A stretch of DNA of 64,000 nucleotides from Paenarthrobacter nitroguajacolicus (lineage in GTDB: Bacteria; Actinomycetota; Actinomycetes; Actinomycetales; Micrococcaceae): assembly GCF_029952445.1 (NCBI RefSeq), contig NZ_JAQPPK010000021.1, forward strand, positions 1 through 64,000. The letters run 5' to 3'. Of this stretch, positions 43,083-51,977 are shown piece by piece. Positions within the stretch are counted from its first letter, which is position 1; each line of letters starts with the position of its first letter. The notes under the pieces were generated by a model that saw nothing but the letters and a program-made list of their open reading frames with translations, was not told the origin of the DNA and did not search any database. Made by a program: the position numbers and the translations under genes.

Positions 43083-44711
43083 ATGGACTCCTTCGACGTC
43101 GCAATCATCGGTTCCGGCATCAACTCCCTGGTTGCAGCAGCCGAACTCGCCCTGGACGGAAAGCGGGTGTGCGTTATCGAGCGCTCAGACCGCTTGGGCG
43201 GCTTTATCGATTCCTCCGAGCGGACGCTTCCTGGCTTCATCCATGACACGTTTTCCTCCTGGCATCCGCTGTTCGTGTCCGGAGGCGCTTACGGTGCGTT
43301 GGGCAAGGAACTGCATGCCCGGGGCTTGGAGTACTGCAACACCTCCGGGCCCGTAACGGCGGCTGTGGCGCTGGATCCGGCGACGGGAGCACAGCGGGTG
43401 GTCATCGCGCACCGCGATCCTGCGGAAACGGCGTCGGCGTTCAAGGAGCCCGGCGACCAAGCAGCCTACCTGGCCATGCTGGACGATCTTGGCCGTCACG
43501 CAGACACAGTGTTCGGGGCCTTCGGCGCGGAGCTCCGCTCGTTTCCGGACGTCGCCAAGATTGCCGTGGGGGCCGTGCGGCGGGGCCGGCTGGCCGCCAA
43601 CGAGGTATTCCTGCGGGACTCCGTGATGAGTGGCCGGAACTATGTCCGCAGCCGCTTCGATGGTTGGGAAGCCGACCAGCTGTGGTCTCCTTGGCTCCTG
43701 CATGCCGGGCTCGGTCCGGATCAAGCCACAGGCGGCGTGATGCTTCCCGTGATGGCCATGAGCATGCACGGCTTCGGGCTCCCTGTGGTCAAAGGCGGGG
43801 CGTCGCGCTTCGTTGCGGCCTTTGAGTCCTTACTGAGGGACAACGGCGTCCGGATCATGCTGGGAGCCGAGGCTGAGGAGATCACTGTGGTGTCCGGTTC
43901 CGTGACGGGCGTCCGCACCTCTACCGGGGTCGTTTCGGCGGGTACCGTGCTGGCCAACGTCTCTCCGCAGGCCCTGTACACCAAGCTGCTGAAGCAACCA
44001 CCGGCAGGTACCGCCGCTGCTGCCGCGCGCTACCAGAACGGCCGTGGGGCCATGCAAATCCACCTCGCCCTGGACAAGCCGGTGGAGTGGCTCGACCCCC
44101 GACTGGACCACGTTCCGCTGGTTCACATCAGCAACGGTTCGGACAGCACGGCAATTGCGTGCGCCCAAGCCGAGGCCGGGCTGCTGCCCGTCGAACCAAC
44201 GGTGGTGGTGGGACAGCAGTACCTCCTGGATCCGTCGCGGGCCCCGGAGGGCAAGGCCACGCTGTGGCTGCAACTCCAGGAAGTGCCGTTCGCACCGGTG
44301 GGTGACGCCGCCGGTGAACTGGATGTGGCCAACGGCTGGAATGAAGAACTGAAGCAGGCGTACCTGGAGAGGGTCCTGGCCCGGCTGGAACAGTTCGCCC
44401 CGGGGACGCGAGCGAGAGTCCTGGCCTCCGACATCCTGGCTCCGACGGACCTTTCCGCGGCCAACCCCAACGCGGTGAAGGGGGACCCCTACGGTGGCTC
44501 CGCCGAACTCTTCCAAAACCTCTTGTGGCGCCCCTTCCCCGGGGCCGCGGGACACCGCACGGCCATACAGGGACTCTGGCACATCGGAGCTTCAACGCAC
44601 CCGGGCCCCGGACTCTCGGGCGGTTCCGGGCACTTGGTGGCCCGGAAGCTGATCCCCAAGCCCTCAAGATTTTCCCGTATTCAAGCAGCACTGAAACCAC
44701 GTAAGCGATAG
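43083..44711 (+). CDS. FAD-dependent oxidoreductase, phytoene-desaturase-like
   Basis: 542 aa. DVAIIGSGINSLVAAAELAL and CVIERSDRLGGFIDSSE form the FAD site; LPVVKGGASRFVAAFESLLR and the C-terminal IGASTHPGPGLSGGSGHLVA are the CrtI/amine-oxidase-type motifs. Carotenoid desaturation is unlikely here because no other carotenoid gene is present. Its place between the indole monooxygenases and the isatin-hydrolase-like enzyme suggests it oxidises an indoxyl, oxindole or dioxindole intermediate to isatin. That role is inference. Confidence 0.8.
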   Translation: MDSFDVAIIGSGINSLVAAAELALDGKRVCVIERSDRLGGFIDSSERTLPGFIHDTFSSWHPLFVSGGAYGALGKELHARGLEYCNTSGPVTAAVALDPATGAQRVVIAHRDPAETASAFKEPGDQAAYLAMLDDLGRHADTVFGAFGAELRSFPDVAKIAVGAVRRGRLAANEVFLRDSVMSGRNYVRSRFDGWEADQLWSPWLLHAGLGPDQATGGVMLPVMAMSMHGFGLPVVKGGASRFVAAFESLLRDNGVRIMLGAEAEEITVVSGSVTGVRTSTGVVSAGTVLANVSPQALYTKLLKQPPAGTAAAAARYQNGRGAMQIHLALDKPVEWLDPRLDHVPLVHISNGSDSTAIACAQAEAGLLPVEPTVVVGQQYLLDPSRAPEGKATLWLQLQEVPFAPVGDAAGELDVANGWNEELKQAYLERVLARLEQFAPGTRARVLASDILAPTDLSAANPNAVKGDPYGGSAELFQNLLWRPFPGAAGHRTAIQGLWHIGASTHPGPGLSGGSGHLVARKLIPKPSRFSRIQAALKPRKR

Positions 44712-44718
44712 GAGAACA

Positions 44719-45510
44719 ATGTCTGTTCTGGCCGGGCTCACTGCAGCCCTTTCGAATGGTTCGGTGGAGATCATCGACCTCACCACCCCCCTGAGCTCCG
44801 AGACACCCATCCTGAACCTGCCGCAGCCCTTCGCGAACACGGTCGGTTTGTCGGTTTCTCCGGTGAGCAATTTTGACGACGCCGGTCCGGCGTGGGCGTG
44901 GAACGACGTCACGGTGGGCGAGCATGCCGGCACGCACCTGGACGCCCCGGTGCACTGGATTACCGGCAAGGACGGCAAGTCCGTGGACCAGATCGAACCG
45001 CACCGGTTGGTGGGGCCGCTGGTTGTCATTGATAAGACCGCCGAGGCAGCTGCCCACGCCGATTTCCTGCTGGAACCGGAACACTTTGAGCAGTGGCAGG
45101 AAGAGCACGGTTCCTTCCCGGAGAACTGCTGGATCATCTTCCGGACCGGTTGGGCGGCCCGCGGCGCGGACGCTGCCGCTTTCGTTAACGCGGACGACGC
45201 CGGTCCCCACACTCCCGGCGTCTCAGCAGCAGGTGCCAAATGGCTTGCGGGCAACTCCTCAATCAGCGGTTTCGGCGTGGAAACCGTGGGCATCGACGCC
45301 GGACAGGCAGGGGCGCTTGATCCGATGTTCCCCGTGCACTCCTTCCTCCTCGGAGCGGACAAGTACGGCGTCACCTCGCTGCGGAACGTGGACCGCCTCC
45401 CCATCACGGGTGCCACCCTGGTGGTTGCTCCGCTGCCGATCGTGGGCGGTACGGGCAGCCCCAGCCGCGTGTACGCCCTGGTGGAAAAGGGCGCGGAGGA
45501 GCGCTCATGA
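44719..45510 (+). CDS. Cyclase-family metal hydrolase, probable isatin hydrolase
   Basis: 263 aa. HAGTHLDAPVH at residues 69-79 is the exact HxGTHxDxPxH metal motif (usually Mn2+ or Zn2+) shared by kynurenine formamidases and isatin hydrolases. SVDQIEPHRLVGPLVVID and FRTGW follow as in the family. With indole monooxygenases upstream, the best guess is opening of isatin to isatinate; hydrolysis of N-formylkynurenine or N-formylanthranilate is the alternative. AGGAGA lies before the ATG, and the TPP gene overlaps its stop by four bases. Confidence 0.83.
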   Translation: MSVLAGLTAALSNGSVEIIDLTTPLSSETPILNLPQPFANTVGLSVSPVSNFDDAGPAWAWNDVTVGEHAGTHLDAPVHWITGKDGKSVDQIEPHRLVGPLVVIDKTAEAAAHADFLLEPEHFEQWQEEHGSFPENCWIIFRTGWAARGADAAAFVNADDAGPHTPGVSAAGAKWLAGNSSISGFGVETVGIDAGQAGALDPMFPVHSFLLGADKYGVTSLRNVDRLPITGATLVVAPLPIVGGTGSPSRVYALVEKGAEERS

Positions 45511-47201
45511 GCGGGGAGCCGAACGTGACAGTGCAGATGCGGGTTTCCACGCTTGTAGGCCGGACGCTGGCCCAGCTCGGAGTCGGGCACGTCTTCGGGG
45601 TGGTGGGCTCAGGTAACTTCGATGTCACCAGCACCCTCATGGCCGAAGGGATTCCTTTCACTGCCGCCCGGCATGAGGGTGGCGCGGCCACCATGGCCGA
45701 CGCTTACGGGCGGATGTCCGGAAAGGTCGGAGTGGTCACCACGCACCAAGGCTGCGGCCTAAGCAACGCCATCACGGGCATCGGTGAGGCCGCGAAGAGC
45801 CGGACACCCATGGTCGTGCTGACCGCCGACACCCAGGCTGCAGCGACCAGGTCCAACTTCAAGATCGACCAGGATGCTTTGGCGCGCAGCGTCGGTGCCG
45901 TGGCAGAACGGATCCACTCCCCCGCCACCGCGGTCGCTGACACCATCCGGGCTTTCCGGACAGCACTGAACGAGCGCCGCACCGTTGTCCTGAGCCTGCC
46001 GCTGGACGTCCAAAGTGCCACCGCCGCAGACGAGGTGGGTGCCGTCGTCGTGCCTGAACCGCTCAAGGTGCGCCCGGACGCTGACGCCGTGCAGAAACTG
46101 GTGGGGTTGATCGCCGCGGCCGAACGACCCGTGTTTGTTGCTGGACGCGGCGGCCGGGGCGCGCGCGAAGAAATCCTTGCCTTGGCACGGCACGCCGGCG
46201 CTCTGGTAGCGACCTCTGCCGTGGCGAGCGGGCTGTTCAACGGCGACCCGCACAACCTCGGAATTTCAGGTGGCTTCTCGTCGCCGACTACGGCGGAACT
46301 GATCAGCGGTGCCGACCTGATCGTGGGCTGGGGGTGCGCCCTGAACATGTGGACCATGCGCCACGGAAGGCTGATTTCGACCGGCACCACGGTGGTCCAG
46401 ATCGACGTCGAAGACGCAGCCTTGGGCGCCAACCGGCCCATTTCGCTGGGGGTGCTGGGTGATACGGCGCTGACCGCGGCTGATGCCCTGTCGGCGTTGG
46501 CGGACGCGCAGCCGGACCCTGCGGAGAAGTACCGCACAGAGGCCAACGCCCTGGCCATCAAGGAAGGCTCGCGCTGGCGGGACGTCCAAACACCGGACCT
46601 GTCCACCGGCTCCCGGATCGACCCCCGCGTCCTGACCCGCGAACTCGACACCCTGCTTCCGTCGGAGCGGATCGTGTCCGTGGATTCGGGCAACTTCATG
46701 GGCTATCCCAGCCAGTACCTCGCCATTCCGGACGAGTTCGGGTTCTGCTTCACACAGGCTTTCCAGGCCATCGGGCTGGGGCTGTACACGGCCATCGGCG
46801 CAGCCGTGGCCCAGCCTGCCCGGCTCCCCGTTCTCGGCGCCGGCGACGGCGGGTTCCTGATGGGCATCAGCGAACTCGAAACCGCCGTCCGGCTGAAGCT
46901 GCCGCTGGTCTGCATCGTCTACAACGACGCCGCCTACGGGGCCGAGGTGCACCACTTTGCGCCCGAACACCCCGAAGCCGATCTGGCGAGCGTGGTGTTC
47001 CCGGATACAGATATCGCGGCGATCGCCCGCGGGTTCGGCGCCGAAGGCGTGACGGTCAGAACGGTAGCCGACCTCGCCGCCGTCGAACCTTGGCTCGCCG
47101 CCTACCAGTCCGGTACCCAAACCCGGCCCCTGGTGATCGACGCGAAAATCGCCTCCGACGGTGGCTCGTGGTGGCTGGCTGAAGCCTTCCAGGGCCACTA
47201 A
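45507..47201 (+). CDS. TPP-dependent enzyme, candidate isatinate (2-aminophenylglyoxylate) decarboxylase
   Basis: 564 aa, with the three-domain layout of the acetolactate synthase/benzoylformate decarboxylase superfamily. The catalytic Glu is in ARHEGGA (E57), and the TPP/Mg motif runs from GDG (446-448) to N473 with YNDAAYGAE after it. Isatinate is the 2-amino form of phenylglyoxylate, which benzoylformate decarboxylase uses, so decarboxylation to 2-aminobenzaldehyde is chemically natural. The 4-base overlap with the hydrolase gene ties the two steps together. The enzyme could also be an oxidase or carboligase. Confidence 0.8.
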   Translation: MSGEPNVTVQMRVSTLVGRTLAQLGVGHVFGVVGSGNFDVTSTLMAEGIPFTAARHEGGAATMADAYGRMSGKVGVVTTHQGCGLSNAITGIGEAAKSRTPMVVLTADTQAAATRSNFKIDQDALARSVGAVAERIHSPATAVADTIRAFRTALNERRTVVLSLPLDVQSATAADEVGAVVVPEPLKVRPDADAVQKLVGLIAAAERPVFVAGRGGRGAREEILALARHAGALVATSAVASGLFNGDPHNLGISGGFSSPTTAELISGADLIVGWGCALNMWTMRHGRLISTGTTVVQIDVEDAALGANRPISLGVLGDTALTAADALSALADAQPDPAEKYRTEANALAIKEGSRWRDVQTPDLSTGSRIDPRVLTRELDTLLPSERIVSVDSGNFMGYPSQYLAIPDEFGFCFTQAFQAIGLGLYTAIGAAVAQPARLPVLGAGDGGFLMGISELETAVRLKLPLVCIVYNDAAYGAEVHHFAPEHPEADLASVVFPDTDIAAIARGFGAEGVTVRTVADLAAVEPWLAAYQSGTQTRPLVIDAKIASDGGSWWLAEAFQGH

Positions 47202-47219
47202 GTGCCGCCCCCCAACTGA

Positions 47220-47267
47220 GTAACAGCAAACGTCGCTATGAGTGGTCATAGCGACGTTTGCTGTTAC
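47220..47267. repeat. Long perfect inverted repeat (family member C)
   Basis: Two 22-base arms (47220-47241 and 47246-47267) are exactly complementary around GTGG. It lies between the convergent TPP-enzyme and stress-protein genes and probably terminates both. The arm shares the pattern TAACAGC..ACG with related repeats only loosely. Confidence 0.7.
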
Positions 47268-47279
47268 CTACATGGGTGC

Positions 47280-47711
47280 TTACGCGTCGACTTCGGTGTT
47301 CACGATGTACACGTCGCACGGAGCGCCGTGGGCCACGCTGTTGGCGATGCTGCCAAGAACACGGCCGAGGCCCTTCATGCGCTTGTTGCCCACCACGATC
47401 AGGGAAGCGTTGTTGGTCTCCGCGTAGTTGATCAGGGCGTTGGCTGGGTTGCCGCGGGCAGCGAAGTACTTAATGTTGCCGGCCGGAACGTCGAGTTCCT
47501 CTGAGACCTTTCGGGCAACGTATTCGGCGGAGTCAGCCGAGGAAACAGTGATGCGGTCGCTGCCGCTGCCGAATTCTTCGATCCGGTCATCGGAGAAACC
47601 GCTGATGACGTGCAGTTCGGCACCGAGGGCGGTAGCGAGCTTCGCTGCTGCCATTGCTGCGCGCTTGGCTGTTTCACTGTTGTCAACGCCGACGACAATA
47701 ACTTCTGACAT
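47280..47711 (-). CDS. Universal stress protein (UspA family)
   Basis: 143 aa from ATG 47711 with AGGAGT upstream. EVIVVGVDNSETAKRAAMAA opens the fold, and VVGNKRMKGLGRVLGSIANS is the ATP-binding GxxG-x9-GS motif. This group binds ATP and supports survival in stress or stationary phase. Single gene. Confidence 0.9.
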   Translation of the reverse strand: MSEVIVVGVDNSETAKRAAMAAAKLATALGAELHVISGFSDDRIEEFGSGSDRITVSSADSAEYVARKVSEELDVPAGNIKYFAARGNPANALINYAETNNASLIVVGNKRMKGLGRVLGSIANSVAHGAPCDVYIVNTEVDA

Positions 47712-47870
47712 GGGGACTCCTGGTTCTGGGGATTCGCTGGGTGCTGCTCCAAGAAATCTACACTCCATAGCCACCGCCCGGGATGACCCTTTTGTGCCGG
47801 AGTGTTTACCGCCGCTGCCAGGGGGTAGGGATAAAACATCGAAACCCTCACATCACTGAAAGGCAGGACC

Positions 47871-48677
47871 ATGAGCGACGCACCATTTGCCCCGCAGACC
47901 GCCATCGTCACAGGCTCGGATTCAGGGATCGGACGGGCCACGGCGGTGGCCCTGGCCAAAGCCGGGATGGATGTGGGAATCACCTGGCACTCGGACCAGA
48001 AGGGCGCCGAGGAGACTGCCGAGGAGGTCCGCGGCCTGGGTCGCAAGGCGGTGGTCCACCAACTGGACACTACCGATGTCCGGGGCACGTCCGCGGCAGT
48101 GGACGAGCTCGCCGAAGAACTCGGCGGCGTGGATGTCTTCGTAAACAACTCCGGAACCGGTGACGGCACCAAGTTCCTGGACCTCGACTACGAAACCTGG
48201 ATGTCCACCCTGGACACCAACCTCAACGGCGCTTTCGTGGCTATGCAAACGGCTGCGAGGCGGATGGTGAAGGCCGGGCGCGGTGGCCGGATCATCGCCG
48301 TCACGAGCGTCCACGAATTCCAGCCGCGGGTCGGTGCCTCGGCTTACGACGCTTCCAAGCACGGACTTGGCGGGCTCATCAAGACCATGGCTTTGGAGCT
48401 TGCGGAGCACGGCATCACCGCGAACAACGTGGCTCCGGGCGAGATCGCCACCCCGATGACCGGCCAGGAAGACGAGGACCCCACTACCAAGGACAGGCCC
48501 GGCGTGCCGCTGGGCCGCCCCGGTGATGCGCGGGAGATCGCCGCCGTGATCGCTTTCCTGGCGTCCCCGGCGTCGAGCTACGTCAATGGCGCGTCCTGGC
48601 CGGTGGACGGCGGAATGCTGCAGATGGGACCCCAGGCGGGCTCGCACATCACCAGCAACGACTGGCGCGAAAGCTAA
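47871..48677 (+). CDS. Short-chain dehydrogenase (NADP-type, glucose-dehydrogenase-like)
   Basis: 268 aa. AIVTGSDSGIGRATAVALAK is the nucleotide site, VNNSGTG the structural Asn, and the catalytic Ser and YDASK lie near residues 145-163. The end, YVNGASWPVDGGMLQMGPQ, is typical of classical SDRs. The substrate is unknown. AAGGCAGG precedes the ATG, and a dodecin gene follows about 110 bases later. Confidence 0.85.
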   Translation: MSDAPFAPQTAIVTGSDSGIGRATAVALAKAGMDVGITWHSDQKGAEETAEEVRGLGRKAVVHQLDTTDVRGTSAAVDELAEELGGVDVFVNNSGTGDGTKFLDLDYETWMSTLDTNLNGAFVAMQTAARRMVKAGRGGRIIAVTSVHEFQPRVGASAYDASKHGLGGLIKTMALELAEHGITANNVAPGEIATPMTGQEDEDPTTKDRPGVPLGRPGDAREIAAVIAFLASPASSYVNGASWPVDGGMLQMGPQAGSHITSNDWRES

Positions 48678-48789
48678 GCCGCGGGACCTCTGGCCGCGCG
48701 GAGTTCCGTGGGCTAGTCTGCATGGACGGCCTGCCCTGCGGGTCAGATTTTCTTTTCCAAAGATTCGTAAGACGTTGATGAGGAGCACC

Positions 48790-48999
48790 ATGGCTGGCCA
48801 CACGTATAGCGTTTCCGAAATTGTAGGAACTTCCACAGAGGGCGTTGACGACGCCATCAAGAACGGCATCGCCACCGCATCGCAAACCCTGCGGAATCTC
48901 GACTGGTTTGAGGTCAAGGAAATCCGCGGCCACCTCGAGGACGGCGCGGTAGCCGACTGGCAGGTCACCATCAAGCTCGGTTTCCGCCTGGAGCGCTGA
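48790..48999 (+). CDS. Dodecin (flavin-binding storage protein)
   Basis: 69 aa from ATG 48790 with AGGAG upstream. YSVSEIVGTSTEGVDDAIKN, LRNLDWFEVKEIRGHLEDG and WQVTIKLGFRLE are the complete dodecin fold; the Trp in LDWFEVKE stacks on the flavin. Dodecins form 12-mers that store FMN, riboflavin or CoA. In a genome region rich in flavin enzymes, a flavin-buffer role makes sense. Confidence 0.92.
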   Translation: MAGHTYSVSEIVGTSTEGVDDAIKNGIATASQTLRNLDWFEVKEIRGHLEDGAVADWQVTIKLGFRLER

Positions 49000-49018
49000 C
49001 TCCAACTCCGCGAGTTAC

Positions 49019-49059
49019 CAGTTAATGCCAATGTTCCGCGCGAACATTGGCATTAACTG
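49019..49059. repeat. Long perfect inverted repeat (family member E)
   Basis: Arms 49019-49036 and 49042-49059 are exactly complementary, and CGCGC lies between them. The right arm contains the stop codon of the MmyB-type regulator gene. It sits between convergent genes, and its arm (GATGACAGTTAATGCCAATG read outward) is related to members A and D. Confidence 0.65.
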
Positions 49060-49937
49060 TCATCCCGGCGGGCGGGTTCGGGTTCGGGGACCTCGGCTTG
49101 GGTGCCCAGGTCACCAAAGTTCAGCAGCGTCAACGCGTCCGACGACGGCGAACCGGCCTTGGCGGAATAGATCCTTAGGTGCTGGTCGGCGTCGTCCGGG
49201 AGACCCAGCGTCTCGAAGTTCAGTTCGAGGTCCCCCACCACTGGGTGGTGCAGCCTGACGGCGCCCGCGGCGCGGGTGGCGACCCTGTGCCCGGCCCACC
49301 ACTGGCGGAAGTGCTCGCTGTGGACGGCGAGTTCGCCCACCAGCTGGTTTGTCTCGGGGTCGTTCGGGTGCCGGCCTACGTCCATGCGCAGCGCACCCAC
49401 GGCCTCAGCGGCAACAGTTTTCCAGTCGCGGAACAACGCTCCTGCCGCAGGATCCAGGATGAGCCACCGCGTGAGGTTGCGCTCCGCGGCCGGCAAAAGG
49501 GTGAAATCGGTGAAGAGCAAATGTGCCATCCGGTTTCCCGCCAGGACATCCGCACGCCGGCCAAGGACCATGGCTGGAACGTCACCCACGGCATCAAGCA
49601 ACTGCTGCAAGGCTGGTCGGACCTTTTGGACGGGTCCTGGGTTGCCGGCAGAACTCGCACAATGCTCCAGCAGGTCCATCATGTGTGCCTGCTCCCCCGC
49701 ATCCAGCCTCAGGGCGCGGGCAACTGCGTCAAGGACCGCCCTGGAAGGGTGGATGTTTCGGCCCTGTTCGAGGCGGGTGTAATAGTCCGTGCTCACACCG
49801 GAGAGCCGGGCCACCTCTTCACGGCGAAGCCCGGGCACTCTGCGCGAACCACTGGACTCCAGTGCCCCGGCGTCCTCAGGCTGGAGGCGGGCACGCATGA
49901 CTTTGAGGAATTTACCGAACTCGGCGCTTTGACCCAT
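49053..49937 (-). CDS. XRE-family regulator with MmyB-like ligand-binding domain
   Basis: 294 aa. The helix-turn-helix is at residues 30-85 (RVPGLRREEVARLSGVSTDY, then YTRLEQGRNIHPS). The MmyB-type PAS-like domain follows, with NRMAHLLFTDF, ERNLTRWLILDPAAGALF and FRQWWAGHRV. Such actinobacterial regulators commonly sit next to an oxidoreductase whose expression they control, and bind a hydrophobic ligand. Here it is divergent from the aldo/keto reductase operon at 50156, a likely target. Confidence 0.87.
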   Translation of the reverse strand: MGQSAEFGKFLKVMRARLQPEDAGALESSGSRRVPGLRREEVARLSGVSTDYYTRLEQGRNIHPSRAVLDAVARALRLDAGEQAHMMDLLEHCASSAGNPGPVQKVRPALQQLLDAVGDVPAMVLGRRADVLAGNRMAHLLFTDFTLLPAAERNLTRWLILDPAAGALFRDWKTVAAEAVGALRMDVGRHPNDPETNQLVGELAVHSEHFRQWWAGHRVATRAAGAVRLHHPVVGDLELNFETLGLPDDADQHLRIYSAKAGSPSSDALTLLNFGDLGTQAEVPEPEPARRDDS

Positions 49938-50155
49938 CCATCCATTCTGCCGGTCGCGGTGTGTGAAAGGCCACCGTTGTGGGTAGGACTACCAGACCTA
50001 GGAAAAACAGGATCAGGCTCTACTGCTGACTCTGCCGCAAAAACTGAATAGGCTCATCACAGAGCCTCCGAAAACGCTTTCTGAAAACCGCCCGGCGGTT
50101 GCAGCCACGAAGCCGGAGTGCCACGGCCATAACCATCCCGTCGAAGGAGACCGTC
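49938..50155. promoter_or_regulatory. Divergent promoter region before the aldo/keto reductase operon
   Basis: No gene is visible. GAAGGAGA at 50143-50150 is the ribosome site of the first reductase gene. The spacer is expected to hold the promoters of both the MmyB regulator and the operon; I found no clear palindrome. Confidence 0.35.
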
Positions 50156-50977
50156 ATGCCAGAGCTGACACTGAACAACGGCGTCACCATCCCGCAGCTG
50201 GGATTTGGTGTCTTCCAAGTGCCTGCCGACGAAACGCAGAAGGTGGTGGAGGATGCCCTCGAAGCCGGGTACCGCCACATCGACACCGCAGCCGCCTACC
50301 GGAACGAAGCCGGGGTTGGTGCCGCCATCAACGCCTCGGGCATTCCCCGGGAAGAAATTTTCGTCACCACCAAGCTTCGCAACGGCGAGCAAGGAGAGGC
50401 CTACGATGCCTTCCAGCGGAGCAGGGATGCCTTGGACCTGGAGGTCGTGGACCTTTACCTGATCCACTGGCCCGTCCCGTCGCAGGGGCTCTTTACGCAG
50501 GCCTGGAAGGAGATGGAAAAGCTCTATCAGGACAAGCAGATCCGGGCCATCGGCATTTCCAACTTCCTTTCGGATCATGTGGACACCTTGCTGCGGGAAG
50601 CCGAGGTAGTGCCTGCCGTGAACCAGATCGAGCTCCACCCCACGTACCAGCAGGGTGAACTGGCCAATAAATGCCGCGATCTTGGCATCGCTGTTGAGGC
50701 ATACAGCCCACTGGGTCAGGGCCGGGACTTGAACGCAGAGCAGGTTGCGCTCATCGCCGCGGCCCACGGCACTACCCCTGCACAGGTGATCCTGGCTTGG
50801 CACCTCGCCCAGGGCACCATAGTGATCCCCAAGTCCGCGGACTCCACCAGGATGCGGGAGAACTTCGGCGCGGCCGATCTCACCCTCACCGAATCCGAAC
50901 TCGCGGCCGTCACCGCCTTGGAAGCGGGCGCCCGCATCGGTTCCGATCCCGCCGTCGCCGCTTTCACCCAGTTCTAA
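50156..50977 (+). CDS. Aldo/keto reductase (AKR5-like)
   Basis: 273 aa. GYRHIDTAAAYRNEAGVGAA holds the catalytic Asp and Tyr, FVTTKLRN the Lys and YLIHWPVP the His of the AKR tetrad; IPKSADSTRMRENFGA is the NADPH site. Relatives include 2,5-diketo-D-gluconate reductases. First gene of a five-gene run with two more reductases, an epimerase-like protein and a lactonase, which together suggest oxidation/reduction of a sugar or sugar acid. Confidence 0.88.
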   Translation: MPELTLNNGVTIPQLGFGVFQVPADETQKVVEDALEAGYRHIDTAAAYRNEAGVGAAINASGIPREEIFVTTKLRNGEQGEAYDAFQRSRDALDLEVVDLYLIHWPVPSQGLFTQAWKEMEKLYQDKQIRAIGISNFLSDHVDTLLREAEVVPAVNQIELHPTYQQGELANKCRDLGIAVEAYSPLGQGRDLNAEQVALIAAAHGTTPAQVILAWHLAQGTIVIPKSADSTRMRENFGAADLTLTESELAAVTALEAGARIGSDPAVAAFTQF

Positions 50978-51005
50978 GACCAACAAACACAAAGGACCAA
51001 CAGAC

Positions 51006-51977
51006 ATGCAGTACACCCACCTGGGCCGTTCCGGCCTGAAAGTCTCGCGCCTCTGCCTTGGAACCATGAACTTCGGCCCTCAAACGGACGAGGCAACCGC
51101 CCATTCGATCATGGATTCGGCGTTGGACTCCGGTATCAACTTCTTCGACACCGCCAACGTCTACGGCGGGGTGGAGCACCGAGGCTGGACCGAGGAAATC
51201 ATCGGCCGCTGGTTCGCCAAGGGCGGCGAGCGCCGCGAACGGACCGTGCTTGCCACCAAGCTCTACGGCACCATGACGGACCGGCCCAACGAATCCAAGT
51301 TGTCCGCCCTGAACATCCGCCGGGCGCTGGACGCGAGCCTGAAGCGGCTGCAGACGGATTACATCGACATTTACCAGTTCCACCACATCGACCGGGATAC
51401 TCCGTGGGACGAGATCTGGCAGGCCATCGAGGTAGCCGTCCAGCAGGGCAAGATCCTCTACTCGGGCAGCAGCAACTTTGCGGGTTGGCACATAGCCCAG
51501 GCACAGGAAGCCGCGCGCCGGCGGAACTACACGGGCCTGGTGAGCGAGCAGTCCATCTACAACCTCTTCAAGCGGGAACTGGAGCTTGAGGTGATCCCGG
51601 CAGCGCAACAGTACGGCCTTGGCCTGATCCCGTGGTCGCCACTGCAGGGCGGCTTGTTGGGTGGCGTTCTCAAGAAGGAGGAGCAGGGCGTACGGCGCAC
51701 GGAAGGCCGGGCGCTTGAGACCCTCAAGAAGCACGAAGACCAGATTCGACAGTACGAGGATTTCGCTGACGAACTGGGCCAAAAGCCCGGCGACGTGGCA
51801 TTAGCCTGGCTTTTGCATCAGCCCGCCGTGACCGCGCCGATTGTTGGTCCGCGTACGCAGGAGCAGCTGGACGCAGCCATCCGCGCACTGGACGTTTCCC
51901 TGAATGAGGACGCCCTGAAGCGTCTGGACGATATCTTCCCGGGGCACCGGCCGGCTCCCGAAGACTACGCCTGGTGA
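51006..51977 (+). CDS. Aldo/keto reductase (AKR11/YajO-like)
   Basis: 323 aa. YTHLGRSGLKVSRLCLGTMN is the typical start, INFFDTANVYGG holds Asp and Tyr, VLATKLYG the Lys and YQFHHIDRDTPWDE the His position. IVGPRTQEQLDAAIRAL is the cofactor site. AAAGGA precedes the ATG. The GTG of the next gene overlaps its stop (GTGA). It is clearly not a recent copy of the other two reductases, because it belongs to a different AKR branch. Confidence 0.88.
   Translation: MQYTHLGRSGLKVSRLCLGTMNFGPQTDEATAHSIMDSALDSGINFFDTANVYGGVEHRGWTEEIIGRWFAKGGERRERTVLATKLYGTMTDRPNESKLSALNIRRALDASLKRLQTDYIDIYQFHHIDRDTPWDEIWQAIEVAVQQGKILYSGSSNFAGWHIAQAQEAARRRNYTGLVSEQSIYNLFKRELELEVIPAAQQYGLGLIPWSPLQGGLLGGVLKKEEQGVRRTEGRALETLKKHEDQIRQYEDFADELGQKPGDVALAWLLHQPAVTAPIVGPRTQEQLDAAIRALDVSLNEDALKRLDDIFPGHRPAPEDYAW

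Noticed and set aside
43083-44711. Carotenoid desaturase (CrtI)
   Set aside because: Motifs overlap with that family, but there are no crtB, crtE or lycopene-modifying genes and the gene lies inside an aromatic cluster.
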